A stretch of 64,000 nucleotides of DNA, taken from the NCBI RefSeq assembly GCF_032362555.1, contig NC_083529.1:5270001-5334000 (forward strand), given 5' to 3'. Under the pieces are notes generated by a model, which was given only the letters and a program-made list of their open reading frames with translations, made no database searches and was not told the origin of the DNA. This stretch comes from Amyelois transitella (Eukaryota; Arthropoda; Insecta; Lepidoptera; Pyralidae). Position numbers and translations under genes: made by a program. Position 1 is the stretch's first letter, and every line of letters starts with the position of its first letter. Positions 1-11,300 of this stretch are shown here, in pieces.

Positions 1-2485
1 CCTTTAAAAAAAGGAGGTTCACAATAATTGTTGACCCAGCCATGGTTTTTACCTCTTTGGGGAAGACCCGGGTGCGTCTTTTTTGACCATGAGACTCAAT
101 TGGGGAAGTCACTCAAAACACCCATCGGATCTCTACAAATTTACCCATAATGGTAAAAGCTACACTAGATGAATGTGCTTGTCCCTTGGTCGCCTTTTAA
201 GACATCCATTGGAACAAGATGGAGTGGTCGTATTCTTTTATTTATTGGTGCCAGGAAGGTTTTAAAGACTGTTAGCTCTACCCCACAAGGGTTATAGACG
301 TGACTATATGTATGTATGTAGTAAATATATAGATATACCTTTGACCAAATCTTACCATCAGGCAGACTGAGACCAAACGCATAAACGTGTTGAATAAAAA
401 ATATATATTTACCACCCCTTCCAAATTAAATCTCAGCATCGTCTATAAAGTTGGAACCAATTGTATGTATATCTGGTTATACGTACCGTATAAAGTTAAG
501 CAGTAAAAGGTGCTCGTTCAACTCAGAAGGCAATAAAATCAAATAGAAGCCTACCCCACCCTCGGGGGAGGGTTGGTTTGCTGGCTTGGAGAGGGAATCG
601 GTAACTGACAATTTTATCGTGTTTGACAGCCATATTTACTTACATAATTATTATAGATGTGTGTATTTAATGTCTCCATAATTCCACCATCAATGTCCTT
701 CTATTGTTACTTCTGAGAGAGATATATATTTGTCTCTTAAAAGGAGCCCGGGGTTCGCCTATGACCACAAGTGACCTTTTACACGAAGTGATGCTGACTT
801 TCACAATCTTTGAAGTGAAACATAAGCGATAATATTAATAAAACAAGGTCAATTCAAAGTTATACATACAAACATATAATCACGACTTTTTCCCGGAGGG
901 GTAGGCAGAGAATACATAATTCCACAAAGTTATAATATGCAACTAAATCTACCTATATGGCTAACTGTCCTCTTTTAGGCTTTACGTGACAGTTGGATCG
1001 GTCTACCCCGTAAGAGATAACGACGTGAATATATGTATGTATAACTACGTTAAGAAGTCCAAAGAAAAATCAAGTAGGTACTTAATGGTTATTACAGAAA
1101 AACTTCCAAAATGTAGGTCAGCTTTAATTTAAAACTTTATTAGTAGGTATACGTAGTTTGTTTGTTTGTAAACTCTTTATATAAAAAAATACAATGTACA
1201 ATATACATAAGTAGTATTAGAAAACAATACTCTAAACTTTCATTGTTAATATTTGTTTACTAGGGCTAGTTACCGCATCCTTCTTTTTGGCAATCCCATG
1301 CGGCAGGCTTTGTCGACAGGGGTCGAATGCAGACTATCGGATATTCTGCGCGAACGTGATGTGGAACCGAGATTCTAGGGTTAGAGTGAAGATATAACGA
1401 CAGACAACAAGATTTTCTTGACAGTGTGGTTTCAGGCAGAGAATAAAAAGTATTCTTATGTTTTGGATCATTCATAAAATTAATCATCAAAATCTGATTA
1501 AAAAAAAAACAAAATCAATATTTTATTCCGAAAATAGGCCTTCATAGGTCATTTTACATTTCAGTTTCTGTACTTTTTTTATTGATTTAACCGTGAAACA
1601 AGTCACACAGCCTTTCACATTTGTAATATTTGGATTGTAAGAGCATCGGTTAGTATTCAAACTAATGTACATAACAAATAGCTGAAAATCTTTAAATAAT
1701 ATAGCGTATCAGCGTCTATAAAGATATGATTGATGGAGACAACAATTTATATAAGACTCAGGTTTTCCGTCGGGAAACGTCCACTTCTGGATAAAGAATC
1801 GCCTAGTCTAGGGAATCTAAGGAATTACTAATACCTATATTCTGGTTTGATGTATATATTCATATATAAATACCTAAATAAAAAAATTCTTACACTCGAA
1901 CATAATAACGTCTTCTTCCGCCAATGCCAATATTCACAAGACCCATTTATCCCTGCTTATTATATTAACAATATGTATAATAAATCTACCTTAGTCGACT
2001 TGCATAATTTACGTGGGAAGAGCACATTGCCATTTTAATATTTTTCTTCGCTACTAGACTACCACTGTCCCAAAAACGTCGATGTAACTTAACGTTAAAA
2101 TTCTCGTGTCACAATATTCGTTCCTTTATTTTGTGAGCATATTGAGTAGGTATGAGAAACGGCTAAAATCTATTTTTCATACCCCTTAGTGATAAGAGTT
2201 GTCCATCCTTAACATTCTTTTAACTAGAAATTACTTAAAACAATTTTATATGAAACAACGTTTGCCGGGACAGCTAGTAATATGATAATATTTATCGAAG
2301 CTCTCTTACTCCCTCTGACCAAAGATATTTGTCCTCAGCCGTTCAGAACGAGCGTCAACCTCGCAACACCGCGACCATCCGACCCGAAGCCCTGCGAGAC
2401 ATGGACCAGGAGCGAGCCCTGAGGGAAGCCGCGGTCGCGGTCGGGGTTTTTGGGTAAATATAATTATTATTAGTAGTATTATTAG

Positions 2486-2740
2486 TGTGGTTCCCGGCAC
2501 CAATACAAAAAAGAATAGGACCACTCCATCTCTTCCCATGGATGTCGTAAAAGGCGACTAAGGGATAGGCTTACAAACTTGGGATTCTTTTTTAGGCGAT
2601 GGGCTAGCAACCTGTCACTATTTGAATCTCAATTCTATCATTAAGCCAAATAGCTGAACGTGGCCATTCAGTCCTTTCAAGACTGTTGGCTCTGTCTACC
2701 CCGCAAGGGATATAGACGTGAACATATGTATGTATGTATG
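2486..2740 (+). mobile_element. Short interspersed element A, near full length
   Basis: Runs GTGTGGTTCCCGGCACCAAT to GACGTGAACATATGTATG. The family has roughly 40 copies here; no tRNA head seen. Confidence 0.9.
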
Positions 2741-3636
2741 ATTATTGTTCGTAATAACAACCATATGGGCTGCGTTCTTAAATGTTTATCGGTTCAAGTT
2801 ATTTAGGATCTGATACAAATATCTTCAACAATGTTGTAAATTGATGCGTTATACTCAATGAAAGGCCACTTATAAGTCTTGACTAGTTTCAAACCAAATT
2901 CCCGTACATAGTAACAAAACAATGCTATGTTAGTACCTAAAGTTAAGCGATGCGTTAGCAAAATTATATCGTAAATTATTTAGTCTAGCTTAAAGACAGC
3001 CATATGAAACTCATAACGGTATTGACTAGTTATCACTATAAAAGGGATACTAACGTTGAAACTGAGCTATACAACGCAGGTTAGATAGATAGATAGATAG
3101 ACTATTTATTGCACCATAAGAAAAAGAAATAAAAACACAGGTAATGAGGTACAAAGGCGGACTTATCGCTAAAGCAATCTCTTCCAGTCAACCTTAGGTT
3201 GGTTATGTTAATACTATACTAACAAAAGTCTTCCCATATAACCGCACATTTTGGTAAGCGATGTGTGAACAATACATACATCGTGAACTACCTGTATAGT
3301 CAACCGATCCTTCAACCCTAAGATGACAAGCAACTATAACGGTCTTGACTAGTTAGTTCCAAGCCTAATCACAGTAAAGGGGTTTCATTCATCGCCCGGG
3401 CGCGCGGTCAGCCGTGGCGACCCAACCTTTGATCATGAGTACTTTGAACGTGAAACTTGATCGGCAAGCCTCGGTGGCTTGACGTCAGTACTATTTATAT
3501 CCAGTCTCGTCTGGACACGGCCATCTCGTAGGCAACTTCACGCATACATTCATTTATTTAGTCCTACAAAAGGTATAAGGTGACGTACTCGTAATATAGG
3601 TTTATCAATCAACGAACAGCTGAAACCATGGAATAG

Positions 3637-3892
3637 GTGTGGTTCCCGTCACCAATTTAAAAAGAAGAGGATCACTACAACTCGTTCCTATGGATGTTGT
3701 AAAAGTCGACTAAGGGAAAGATAAGGTAATAAAGTTGGGATTCTTCTTTTAGGCGATGGGCTGGCAACCTGTCACTATTTGAATCTCAATTCTATCATTA
3801 AGCCAAACAGCTTAACGTGGCCTATCAGTCTTCGAGACTATTGGCTCTGTCTTCCCCTCAAGGGATATAGACGTGATTATATGTATGTATGT
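3637..3892 (+). mobile_element. Short interspersed element A
   Basis: Near full length, diverged at the 5' end (GGTTCCCGTCACC). Confidence 0.85.
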
Positions 3893-4409
3893 GCATCTGG
3901 CGTTAGTTCCCGTTGCGTCCTCACTTCTTTGGAGAGAAGCTCGGCGTTTGCCTCAAACTACGATTATGGAATGAGTTGGTAAGTCTTTCACACGAAGGTT
4001 CTCCCGTCTTATCTCCGCAACCTTTGCAGGCAAACCTGATCTGAACTTCTTAGATCATGCTTTTACATTTAGCTGCCTATATTTCACATATTCATTTTAT
4101 TTTAGTAACAATATATTGTTATTTATGGAATAATAAATATCCAAGCTGCATATAATGTGCAGGCGTTCTATCGATGTTTTCTCTCGTCTCAAGATCATGG
4201 GTTATACGAGTAATATCGATTAAATTACTTGTACATGAAAGTCGCGGTATAACTTCAATTCCTCTGCAAAATTGTGTACTTAAATCTATATTCATTCTAG
4301 TATTTTTATCGATTTCCGTCGCATTAAGTTTGTCTGACCAATAAATTCATTCATTCAAAAATCATTAAGGTCTGGCTTGAGTCTATTCGTTTATATTAAA
4401 CCTTACATT

Positions 4410-4672
4410 GCCGTGTGATTCCCGGCACCAATAAAAAAGAATAGGACCACTCCATCTCTCTCCCATGGATGTCGTAAAAGGCGACTGAGGGGGTAGGCTT
4501 ATAAACTTGGGATTCTTATTTTAGGCGATGGGCTAGCAACCTGTCACTATTTGAATCTCAATTCTATCTTAAAGCCAAATAGCTGAACGTGGCCTATCAG
4601 TCTTTTCAAGACTGTTGGCTCTGTCTACCCCGCAAGGGATATAGACGTGATTATATGTATGTATGTATGTAA
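4410..4672 (+). mobile_element. Short interspersed element A
   Basis: Near full length, ends GATTATATGTATGTATGTA. Confidence 0.88.
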
Positions 4673-5647
4673 ACCTTACATCATTTCTAGACAGACCTCG
4701 AACTCCTAAAACACAATCGGGACAAAACACCAAGCTTGAATCACTTTGACTTGAAAAGCAAGATTTATTCATTCAGATTCAGTGCCGCAGAGCTATATGG
4801 CATCTCTCTTTGACTCCTCTGTTGGAAACTCTTTGTTCGTGGCTTTGAGAGCGTTAGCTTGGCGGGGCAGAACAACGATAATTACTTTGCTTTCTTTTGG
4901 GCACTTCGATTTAGTCGGATTATTCTGTTATTGGCAGAAAGGTATATTGTGACTAGATCACGTCCGCTAAGAAAGGATTTTTGGAAATTTCTCTGGGGAT
5001 GTTGGGATTTTTCGTTTTGCGCGAGCGGAGGCGCGGGCAGTCTCTAGTAGGTGTTATAAACATAGTTTCCAATATAATTGAACCAATCACCTAAAACCTA
5101 GGGTGTCAAGACAATAAAAGAACAATCTCGAAAAACAGGTTCATAATTCATAACTATAACATAAATAATGTATGATACAAATTTGAGGGTACAGGAATAA
5201 GCACTATCATAGATTGGCGATTTGCTTAAATGTATGCATCCCCCTTTCGAGACTTGGATGGCAGGGCGAGAAACTATGAATTGAAAGATGATGTTGAATA
5301 AAACATTACCTTTTGAGGTAAATTGTCTTTCAGTTGAGTACCCGATTTATTTGCGATACAATTTTGATGCTATCATAATTTGCTTAGCATTACTGTTGGG
5401 ACTGAATACGATGAGAGTTAAAGTTTCAAGTACAGTCTTATTAGTATAGTATCTGAATTAGGTTCCCCAAAAATCCAAATAATTATTCAGATTTAAAACA
5501 ACCTAGTAAAACCGTTTATACCTAGATTTAGCTGGATATACTAAGTCTAACTTCAAGGTACAATCGTAACGGATATATAGGTCTACCTACGATCTAGCTA
5601 CAAAGACTTTAGCACAACCCTAACATACTTACATATCTGTTATTATC

Positions 5648-5918
5648 TGTGACCGCGACTTCGTCCGCGTGGAATAGTTATTTTGGGCGTCATTGAAGCC
5701 GTCAAGGATGAATAATGTTCCCCGTTTTTTTATTACATTTTCCATTATTTCTTCGCTCCTAAAAGTTGCAGCGTGATGTTATATAGCCTTAAGCCTACCT
5801 CGTTAAATGGTCTATTCAACACAAAAAGAATTTTTCAATTCGAACCAGTTGTTCCTGAGATTAGCGCGTTCAAACAAATAAACAAACATACTCTTCAGCT
5901 TTATAATATTAGTATAGG
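5648..5918 (-). mobile_element. Non-autonomous Helitron-like element
   Basis: Reverse complement starts TATACTAATATTATAAAGCT and ends with the CGCGGACGAAGTCGCGG hairpin. The right end lies about 25 bp from the Hr51 exon at 5943. Confidence 0.8.
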
Positions 5919-5942
5919 TTTTCAATTTTTTTTTCCTTTCAG

Positions 5943-6091
5943 TCCACCGGTGTCTCTAGCAATGGCGTTATCCCCAGCAAGGTACCCGTTACTGTCACCA
6001 CACTACACTGCGCTACCGCAACCACCGCAGCCGCAACCAGACTCCTCACACGACAACCACGAGGAAACCAATCATCACACCGATAGCGATG
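5943..6091 (+). CDS. Hr51: Hr51 exon, hinge region
   Basis: The acceptor follows a T-rich tract ending in CAG. The exon enters in phase 2 and ends at ..GATG before GTGAGACG (phase 1). It encodes a proline/glutamine-rich then acidic stretch ([16 protein letters not shown] composition, NHHTDSDG), typical of a nuclear receptor hinge. The donor is part of a tandem repeat. Confidence 0.8.
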
Positions 6092-9000
6092 GTGAGACGT
6101 AACCTATTATAACCTATATCTTAAATTTAAAAATCAAAGTCGTTGGTGAGACCTAACCTATAATCTTACATTTAAAAATCGAAGTGGTTGGTGAGACGTA
6201 GGTACCTAACCTATAACCTAATCTTACATTTAAAAATCGAAGTCGTTGGTGAGACGTAACCTATAATCTTACATTTAAAAATCGAAGTCGTTGGTGAGAC
6301 GTTACCTATAATCTTACATTTAAAAATCGAAGTCGTTCTGCCAAAAGGTCAGGTCAAGAGTACCAGAAATCGATAAGTATGCATGAAGAGTTGTGAATGT
6401 GGATTAATCGAAAAACTGATGCACGGGTCATGGCATAGATACTTTCAAGGCGTGATTTGTGTAGAATGTTTATATGAAAATTATGCAGACATGTGAAATA
6501 CTTTACTTGACACGAGATACTAATATACATATATCTAATTGTAACTTGCAGATGACAGCATTGATGTTACCAATGAAGAAGACTCCACCTCTTATTCTCC
6601 GCCGTCAGTCAACAACTACCCTCAATCTTGTGTTCCTTATAGGTTAGTACCATTACATACAGACAGTCACATCTATATCCCTTGCGGGGTAGAAAGAGTC
6701 AGCAGTCTTGAAACGATTGTAAGGTCACGTTCAGTTGTTTGGCTTAATGACAGAATTGAGATTCAAATATTGACAGGTTCCTAGAGGAATCCCAAGTTTA
6801 TAATAAACTTATCCCTCAGTTGCCTTTTATGACATCCACGGGAAAAATATAGAGTGGTTCTTTACTAAAGCGCCGGAAAAAAACATACTCGTATATAGGT
6901 ATTTCTACTCTTAGAGTTAAACTGTAAATTCTTTATTCCGATCCAATGTTTTAGCTGAAAGGACTCATATTTGGCTTCTTCTATAACTATTTTTGTCACA
7001 TAATTGTAACCATTAAACTATTAATTAGCTATTGGTCTAACTGGCAAAAATAAACAAGCACATCTGTATGCGTTTGGCGTTTGATATTATTTGTGTCAGG
7101 CGTTCAGTCACTGTTATCTTCAACTCTTATTTTCTTTCGACGATTAGTCAAAAATAAACCGCGTATCTTTAAGTCTGTATCTGAAAGTGCAGCGTAGGAC
7201 TGCCCCCTTGAGATGGACTGATCTGGTGAAGTCCGCGGGGAATCGTTGGATGCAAGGCGCCTCTAACAGAGCGAGGTAGAAGTCATTGGGAAGGTCTTTG
7301 TTCAGCTTTGGATATCCTATAGCTGAAATAATGATAGGGATCTTTTCAATTGCAGACTTGTGTCTAGCTACTTAGGAAAGGTGTAGTATTGTAGAATAAC
7401 TAACCACTTCTCAGTAAGAAAGAAAGAAAGATAGAAAAATCTTTATTTGTATAAGTATATGGCTATCATGGTATTATTTGTATATATGCTATGGTACATA
7501 TATCAATAAATATGGCTTTATTAAATAAAATTATACAGTATTACTTATATGGCTTTATTAAATAAAATTATACAGTATTACTTGAGCATGTGACACAAAT
7601 GAAATGTTCCTTTTATGATAAAAATGTGTCAAAGTTGCTGTGGAGGTTGCATATCACCACATTCGCCCCAGGTTTTAAGAAAGATCGTAATCTTGAAGAT
7701 GAGACGGTGAACGTCGTTCATCGAACATCGTAGTTTCGGTTTCTGTATTGTAGCAGAATCTGTAAATTTTATGATAAAAAGGTGTCAAAGCTAATGTTGA
7801 GGTTGCATATAACCACAAGTATAAATAATGATTGAAAACTTCCAGTGCCGTGTGGTTCCCGGCACCAATACAAAAAAGAATTGGACCACTCCATTTCTTT
7901 CCCATGGATGTCGTAAAAGGCGACTAAGGGATAGGCTTACAAACTTGGTATTCTTTTTTGGGCGATGGGCTAGCGACCTGTCACTATTTGAATCTCAATT
8001 CTATCATTAAGCCAAATAGCTGAACGTGGCCATTCAGTCTTTTCAAGACTGTTGGCTCTGTCTACCCCGCCAGGGATATAGACGTGACCATATGTATGTA
8101 AAACTTCCAGACCTCTTGGTGTGGAGAGCGCCGCTGAGACAGCCGCCCGGCTTCTCTTCATGGCTGTGAAGTGGGCCAAGAACTTGCCATCATTTGCCAG
8201 CCTCGCTTTCAGAGATCAGGTAAAACATAATAATAATATAATATATTAATTTGACGATTTTTTTACAATAGCTCATATATGATTGGATCCATTTAAGTAA
8301 AAATTCAGGTGCAGTGTTAATGTGTCTATATTAGCATATAGACACATTAACACTGCACCTGAATTTGTCCGCGAAATATGAACAAGTTTAATTAAGCACA
8401 ATGGTAATTAATAGCTCGGGGATAAAACATACCTACCTAAATTTACAAGAAAGGTTCATTCCTTTTCGAGACTTACTTAGACCATGACCAAAAAGCGTAT
8501 CCTGGGCACCTCTTCAGAGAGATTAGGATGTAACCGAGATAAACGCTAAGACGAGGAAGAACACATTTAGGATATATTTATTAGAATAGAATAGAATAGA
8601 ATAGAATAGAATAGAATAGAATAGAATAGAATAGAATAGATTTATTTTCAAAATTGGATACAAGGTATCACTTATTGACGTCACATCACTTAAATCTAAT
8701 TATAACTACTACCGCTTCCAAAGCGCATGTGTAGAAGAAGCGGCGGAACAAACTACACTGCATATTTGTTTGTTTGTCAACTCTTTATTGCACATAAAAA
8801 GAAATATTACAAATAGCAGTGCCCGCGACTTCGTCTGCGTGGAATAGTTATTTCGGGCATCATTGAAGCCCTCAAGGATGAATAATTTTCCCCGTTATTT
8901 TTCACATGTTTTCTTCTTCCATTATTTCTTCGCTCCTAAAAGTTTCAGTGTAATATTATATAGCTTCCTCGATGAATGGTCTATTCAACACAAAAATAAT

Positions 9001-11241
9001 TTTTCCAATTCGAACCAGTAGTTCCTGAGATTAGTGCGTTCAAACAAACAAACTCTTCAGCTTTGTAATATTAGTATAGATGACCAAACAGTCATTGGAT
9101 TTAAAAGAATATGTAAGTACAATGGCGGAATTATCCCAATTGGTATTTCTTTCTTTCCAAAAGACATTTAGGATTTATTTAGATACCAAACTTTACCTAT
9201 ACCATCTTGTCCAGCGGCAGTTCGATAGTCGACCTTCCACAATACGTACTTAGGTTTATTATAAATAAATAATAATAAATATATACGGGACAAATTACAC
9301 AGATTGAGTTAGCCTCGAAGTAAGTTCGAGACTTGTGTTACGAGATACTAACTCAACGATACCATATTTTATGATAAATACTCATATAGATAAACATCTA
9401 AGACCCAGGCCAATCAGAAAAAGTTCTTTTCTCATCACGCCCTGACCGGGATTCGAACCCGGGACCGCTGGTGTCACAGACAAGCGTACTATCGCTGCGC
9501 CACCGAGGCCGTCAATTATATGTCTAATATTATGTCATGTTACCTTGTATTCCAGGTGATCCTTCTAGAAGAGGCGTGGTCGGAACTGTTCCTACTGAAT
9601 GCTATCCAGTGGTGCCTGCCCCTGGACACCGCCTGCGCTGCTTTGTTCGGCAGCGATCAAATGGATCAAGGTATTGTTATTTCTTTTACCTATTGTGCCG
9701 TGTGGTTCTCGGAACTAAAAAAAAAGGGTTACTCCATCTCTTTTCAGGGATGTTGTAATAGGCGACTAAGGGATAGGCTTTGTAATACTTAATCTATCAC
9801 TATTTGAATTTCAATACTATCATTAAGCCAAACAGCTGGACGTGGCCTATCAGTTAATTCAAGGCTGTTGGTTCTTTCTACCCCGCAAGGGATATAGACG
9901 TGATTATGTTTGATTTCTATTTGTAAACTGACTACCGAGTGGAAATGCTGCAGTGTAATTTGTTCCGCCACTTCTTCTACACATGCGCTTTGGAAGCGGT
10001 AGTAATACAATTAGACTTAAGTTGTTATGTTGACCTCAATAAGTGGTACCTTGTATCTAATTCTGAAAAGAAATCTATTCTATTATATTACACTAGCTGG
10101 GCCCGCGACTTCGTCCGCGTGGAATAGTTATTTAGGGCATCATTAAAACCCTCAAGGATGAATAATTTTCCCCTTTTTTTTCACATTTTCCATTATTCCT
10201 TTGCTCCTTATAGTTGCAGCGTGATGTTAATAGCCTAAAGCCTTCCTCGATTAAATGGTCTATTCATCGCGAAAATAATTTTTCGATAACCTAACCAGTA
10301 GTTCCTGAGATTAGCGCGTTCAAACAAAGAAACTGTTCAGCTTTATAATATTAGTAAGTATAGATGTATGTATGTATGTAACAGAGAATGGCGTGACGTC
10401 ACCATCGCTGCGGCGCCTGCGCGAGGTGCTGGCGCGGTACCGCGCCGTGCTGGTAGACCCCGCAGAGTTCGCCTGTATGAAGGCCATCGTCCTCTTCAAG
10501 TCTGGTGAGATATCTTTAGCAGCATCTCCTTCCTCCTGGCTTTAGTCCCGGTCGTATCCTGACTCCTCTGGAGAGGAGCGCGGGGTATGCCTTTGACCAT
10601 GGATCCTGGATTAAGTGAGTTAGGATTTTACACGAAGCGACTCCCATCCGACCTCCGCAACCTTTGCAGGTAAATTGTATTCGATTGATCATGGTTACAC
10701 ATCCAATTGCCTGAATGTGCAGGTTTCCTCACAAGTGTGAGGTTTCCTCATGAGCTGTGCCTTTCTGCGCATCACGCATTTTAACCAGGCACCGACCACC
10801 GATGTTCCATCTTTAGCAGCATGATGGTGGTCGCATCGGTAAGGTGCCCGGTTAAAATGCGTGACAAATCTCAATTCGATAGAATTGAGATTTGTTAGTG
10901 ATAACTAAGCCAGGCAGCTGAACGTGGCAGTCTCCCTTTTGATGTCAGCTAGCCCTGTCTACAGATATATTTGTGATTTATATGTTATCTAAACACTTCC
11001 AGAAACCCGAGGCCTCAAAGACCCGCTGCAGATAGAGAATCTCCAGGACCAGGCGCAGGTGATGCTACTATCGCATGCGCGCGCCGCGCACGCCGCTGCG
11101 CCGGCGCGCTTCGGCCGCCTGCTGCTGCTGTTGCCGCTGCTGAGGCTGGTGTCGCCGCAGCAGCTGGAGAAGGAGTTCTTTGCCAAGACTATAGGCCAGA
11201 CGCCCATGGAGAAGGTCTTGGCTGACATGTATAAGAATTAG
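5943..11241 (+). CDS. Hr51: Hormone receptor 51 / NR2E3-type nuclear receptor, C-terminal part (6 exons, 5' end outside window)
   Basis: Spliced from 5943-6091, 6552-6642, 8111-8219, 9556-9670, 10385-10504 and 11003-11241, giving 273 residues and a stop. All introns are GT-AG and all phases match. Order: an acidic, proline-rich hinge ([13 protein letters not shown]), then a ligand-binding domain with [55 protein letters not shown] and a helix-12/AF-2 end [13 protein letters not shown]. These match vertebrate NR2E3 (PNR) closely, better than tailless or dissatisfaction, so the insect orthologue is Hr51 (unfulfilled). The family is a ligand-regulated or orphan nuclear transcription factor; in flies it acts in mushroom-body and clock neurons. 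The zinc-finger exons are not in the first 5.9 kb. Introns hold Helitron and SINE copies. Tandem repeats lie at the first visible donor and after the stop. Family call very sure; exact orthologue sure. Confidence 0.93.
6092..6345 (+). repeat. Tandem repeat of the Hr51 splice donor (~45-58 bp, 5 copies)
   Basis: The true donor GGTGAGACGT at 6091 and the 45-58 bp after it recur, with donor GT at about 6146, 6191, 6249 and 6294. Each is followed by AACCTATAATCTTACA and a TTTAAAAATCGAAGTCG segment. Confidence 0.85.
6552..6642 (+). CDS. Hr51: Hr51 exon, hinge region
   Basis: Acceptor TTGCAG, donor AG/GTTAGT. Encodes [20 protein letters not shown] and leads in phase 2 into the ligand-binding-domain exon. 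Confidence 0.85.
6655..6880 (-). mobile_element. Short interspersed element A, diverged
   Basis: Reverse copy just after the Hr51 donor at 6642; TATATCCCTTGCGGGGTAG is recognisable. Confidence 0.8.
7507..7582. repeat. Direct repeat, ~40 bp twice
   Basis: ATGGCTTTATTAAATAAAAT with the following TATACAGTATTACTT occurs twice in tandem. A second nearby pair (about 7618-7660 and 7770-7820) repeats GTGTCAAAG...GAGGTTGCATAT. Confidence 0.85.
7848..8098 (+). mobile_element. Short interspersed element A
   Basis: Near full length, ends about 12 bp before the Hr51 exon at 8111. Confidence 0.88.
8111..8219 (+). CDS. Hr51: Hr51 exon, start of ligand-binding domain
   Basis: Acceptor CTTCCAG, donor CAG/GTAAAA. 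Encodes [20 protein letters not shown] and following residues, helices 1-3 of the NR2E3 ligand-binding domain. Confidence 0.92.
8301..8366. repeat. Perfect 30-bp inverted repeat (hairpin, 6-nt loop)
   Basis: 8301-8330 (AAATTCAGGTGCAGTGTTAA onward) pairs without mismatch with 8337-8366. Lies in the Hr51 intron. Confidence 0.95.
8583..8767 (-). mobile_element. LINE 3' UTR copy with long (GAATA)n tail
   Basis: Reverse copy with about eleven GAATA repeats at 8583-8640; in an Hr51 intron. Confidence 0.82.
8815..9081 (-). mobile_element. Non-autonomous Helitron-like element
   Basis: Same family: GCCCGCGACTTCGTCTGCG to ATTAGTATAGAT. In an Hr51 intron. Confidence 0.82.
9256..9517 (-). mobile_element. 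tRNA-derived SINE (SINE-T)
   Basis: Reverse copy in an Hr51 intron, ending about 40 bp before the exon at 9556. It has the AAATATATACGGGACAAATT tail and GGATTCGAACCCGGGACC. Confidence 0.9.
9556..9670 (+). CDS. Hr51: Hr51 exon, ligand-binding domain signature
   Basis: Acceptor ATTCCAG, donor AAG/GTATTG. Encodes [20 protein letters not shown], the helix 4-5 nuclear receptor signature. Confidence 0.93.
9694..9910 (+). mobile_element. Short interspersed element A
   Basis: Begins GTGCCGTGTGGTTCTCGG, shortened in the middle; in an Hr51 intron. Confidence 0.82.
9938..10087 (+). mobile_element. LINE 3' UTR copy
   Basis: GAAATGCTGCAGTGTAATTT ... AAGAAATCTATTCTATTA. Diverged relatives lie at 34195-34305 and 48425-48545. 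Confidence 0.75.
10092..10364 (-). mobile_element. Non-autonomous Helitron-like element
   Basis: ACTAGCTGGGCCCGCGACTT through TAAGTATAGAT. Complete ends: reverse reading TC...CTAG inserted between A and T. Confidence 0.85.
10385..10504 (+). CDS. Hr51: Hr51 exon, ligand-binding domain middle
   Basis: Acceptor AACAG, donor CTG/GTGAGA. Encodes [20 protein letters not shown] followed by [12 protein letters not shown]. Locally GC-rich compared with the flanking introns. Confidence 0.92.
10522..10795 (-). mobile_element. SINE-B copy
   Basis: Begins (reverse) with a head TTAAAATGCGTGATGCGCAG-like end and includes GACCTCCGCAACCTTTGCAG. In an Hr51 intron. Confidence 0.75.
11003..11241 (+). CDS. Hr51: Hr51 terminal exon, AF-2 helix and stop
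   Basis: Acceptor CACTTCCAG. Encodes [20 protein letters not shown] through [13 protein letters not shown] and TAG at 11239-11241. Its last ~110 bp plus the start of the 3' UTR are the parent of the tandem series that follows. AATAAA sites lie at about 11956, 12217 and 12481, so the 3' UTR may run through the copies. Confidence 0.93.
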
Positions 11242-11300
11242 GACTAAAAATATACTTAAATTCAAATTCAAACTTACATTCAATAACGTTTCTTGAATGG

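Larger units (their letters stand above)
1..5942. other. Intron or upstream DNA of Hr51, repeat-filled
   Basis: No coding exon recognised. It holds short-element copies (about 2486-2740, 3637-3892, 4410-4672, fragments at 150-320 and 980-1050), SINE-B fragments (about 3365-3480 and 3895-4060), an RTE 3' fragment in reverse at about 875-925, a LINE-tail remnant with (GATA)n at about 3078-3190, and a Helitron copy from about 5648. Open frames here overlap repeats and show no domain. Confidence 0.6.

Noticed and set aside
1266-1490. 74-codon minus-strand frame
   Set aside because: No recognisable domain or splice context; lies in repeat-rich intron or upstream DNA.
3078-3100. (GATA)n as a CRISPR or array signal
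   Set aside because: Simple microsatellite at a LINE tail; no spacers.
5943-11241. Assignment to tailless or dissatisfaction
   Set aside because: Motifs [30 protein letters not shown] and ETRGLKDP match NR2E3/Hr51 better than either.
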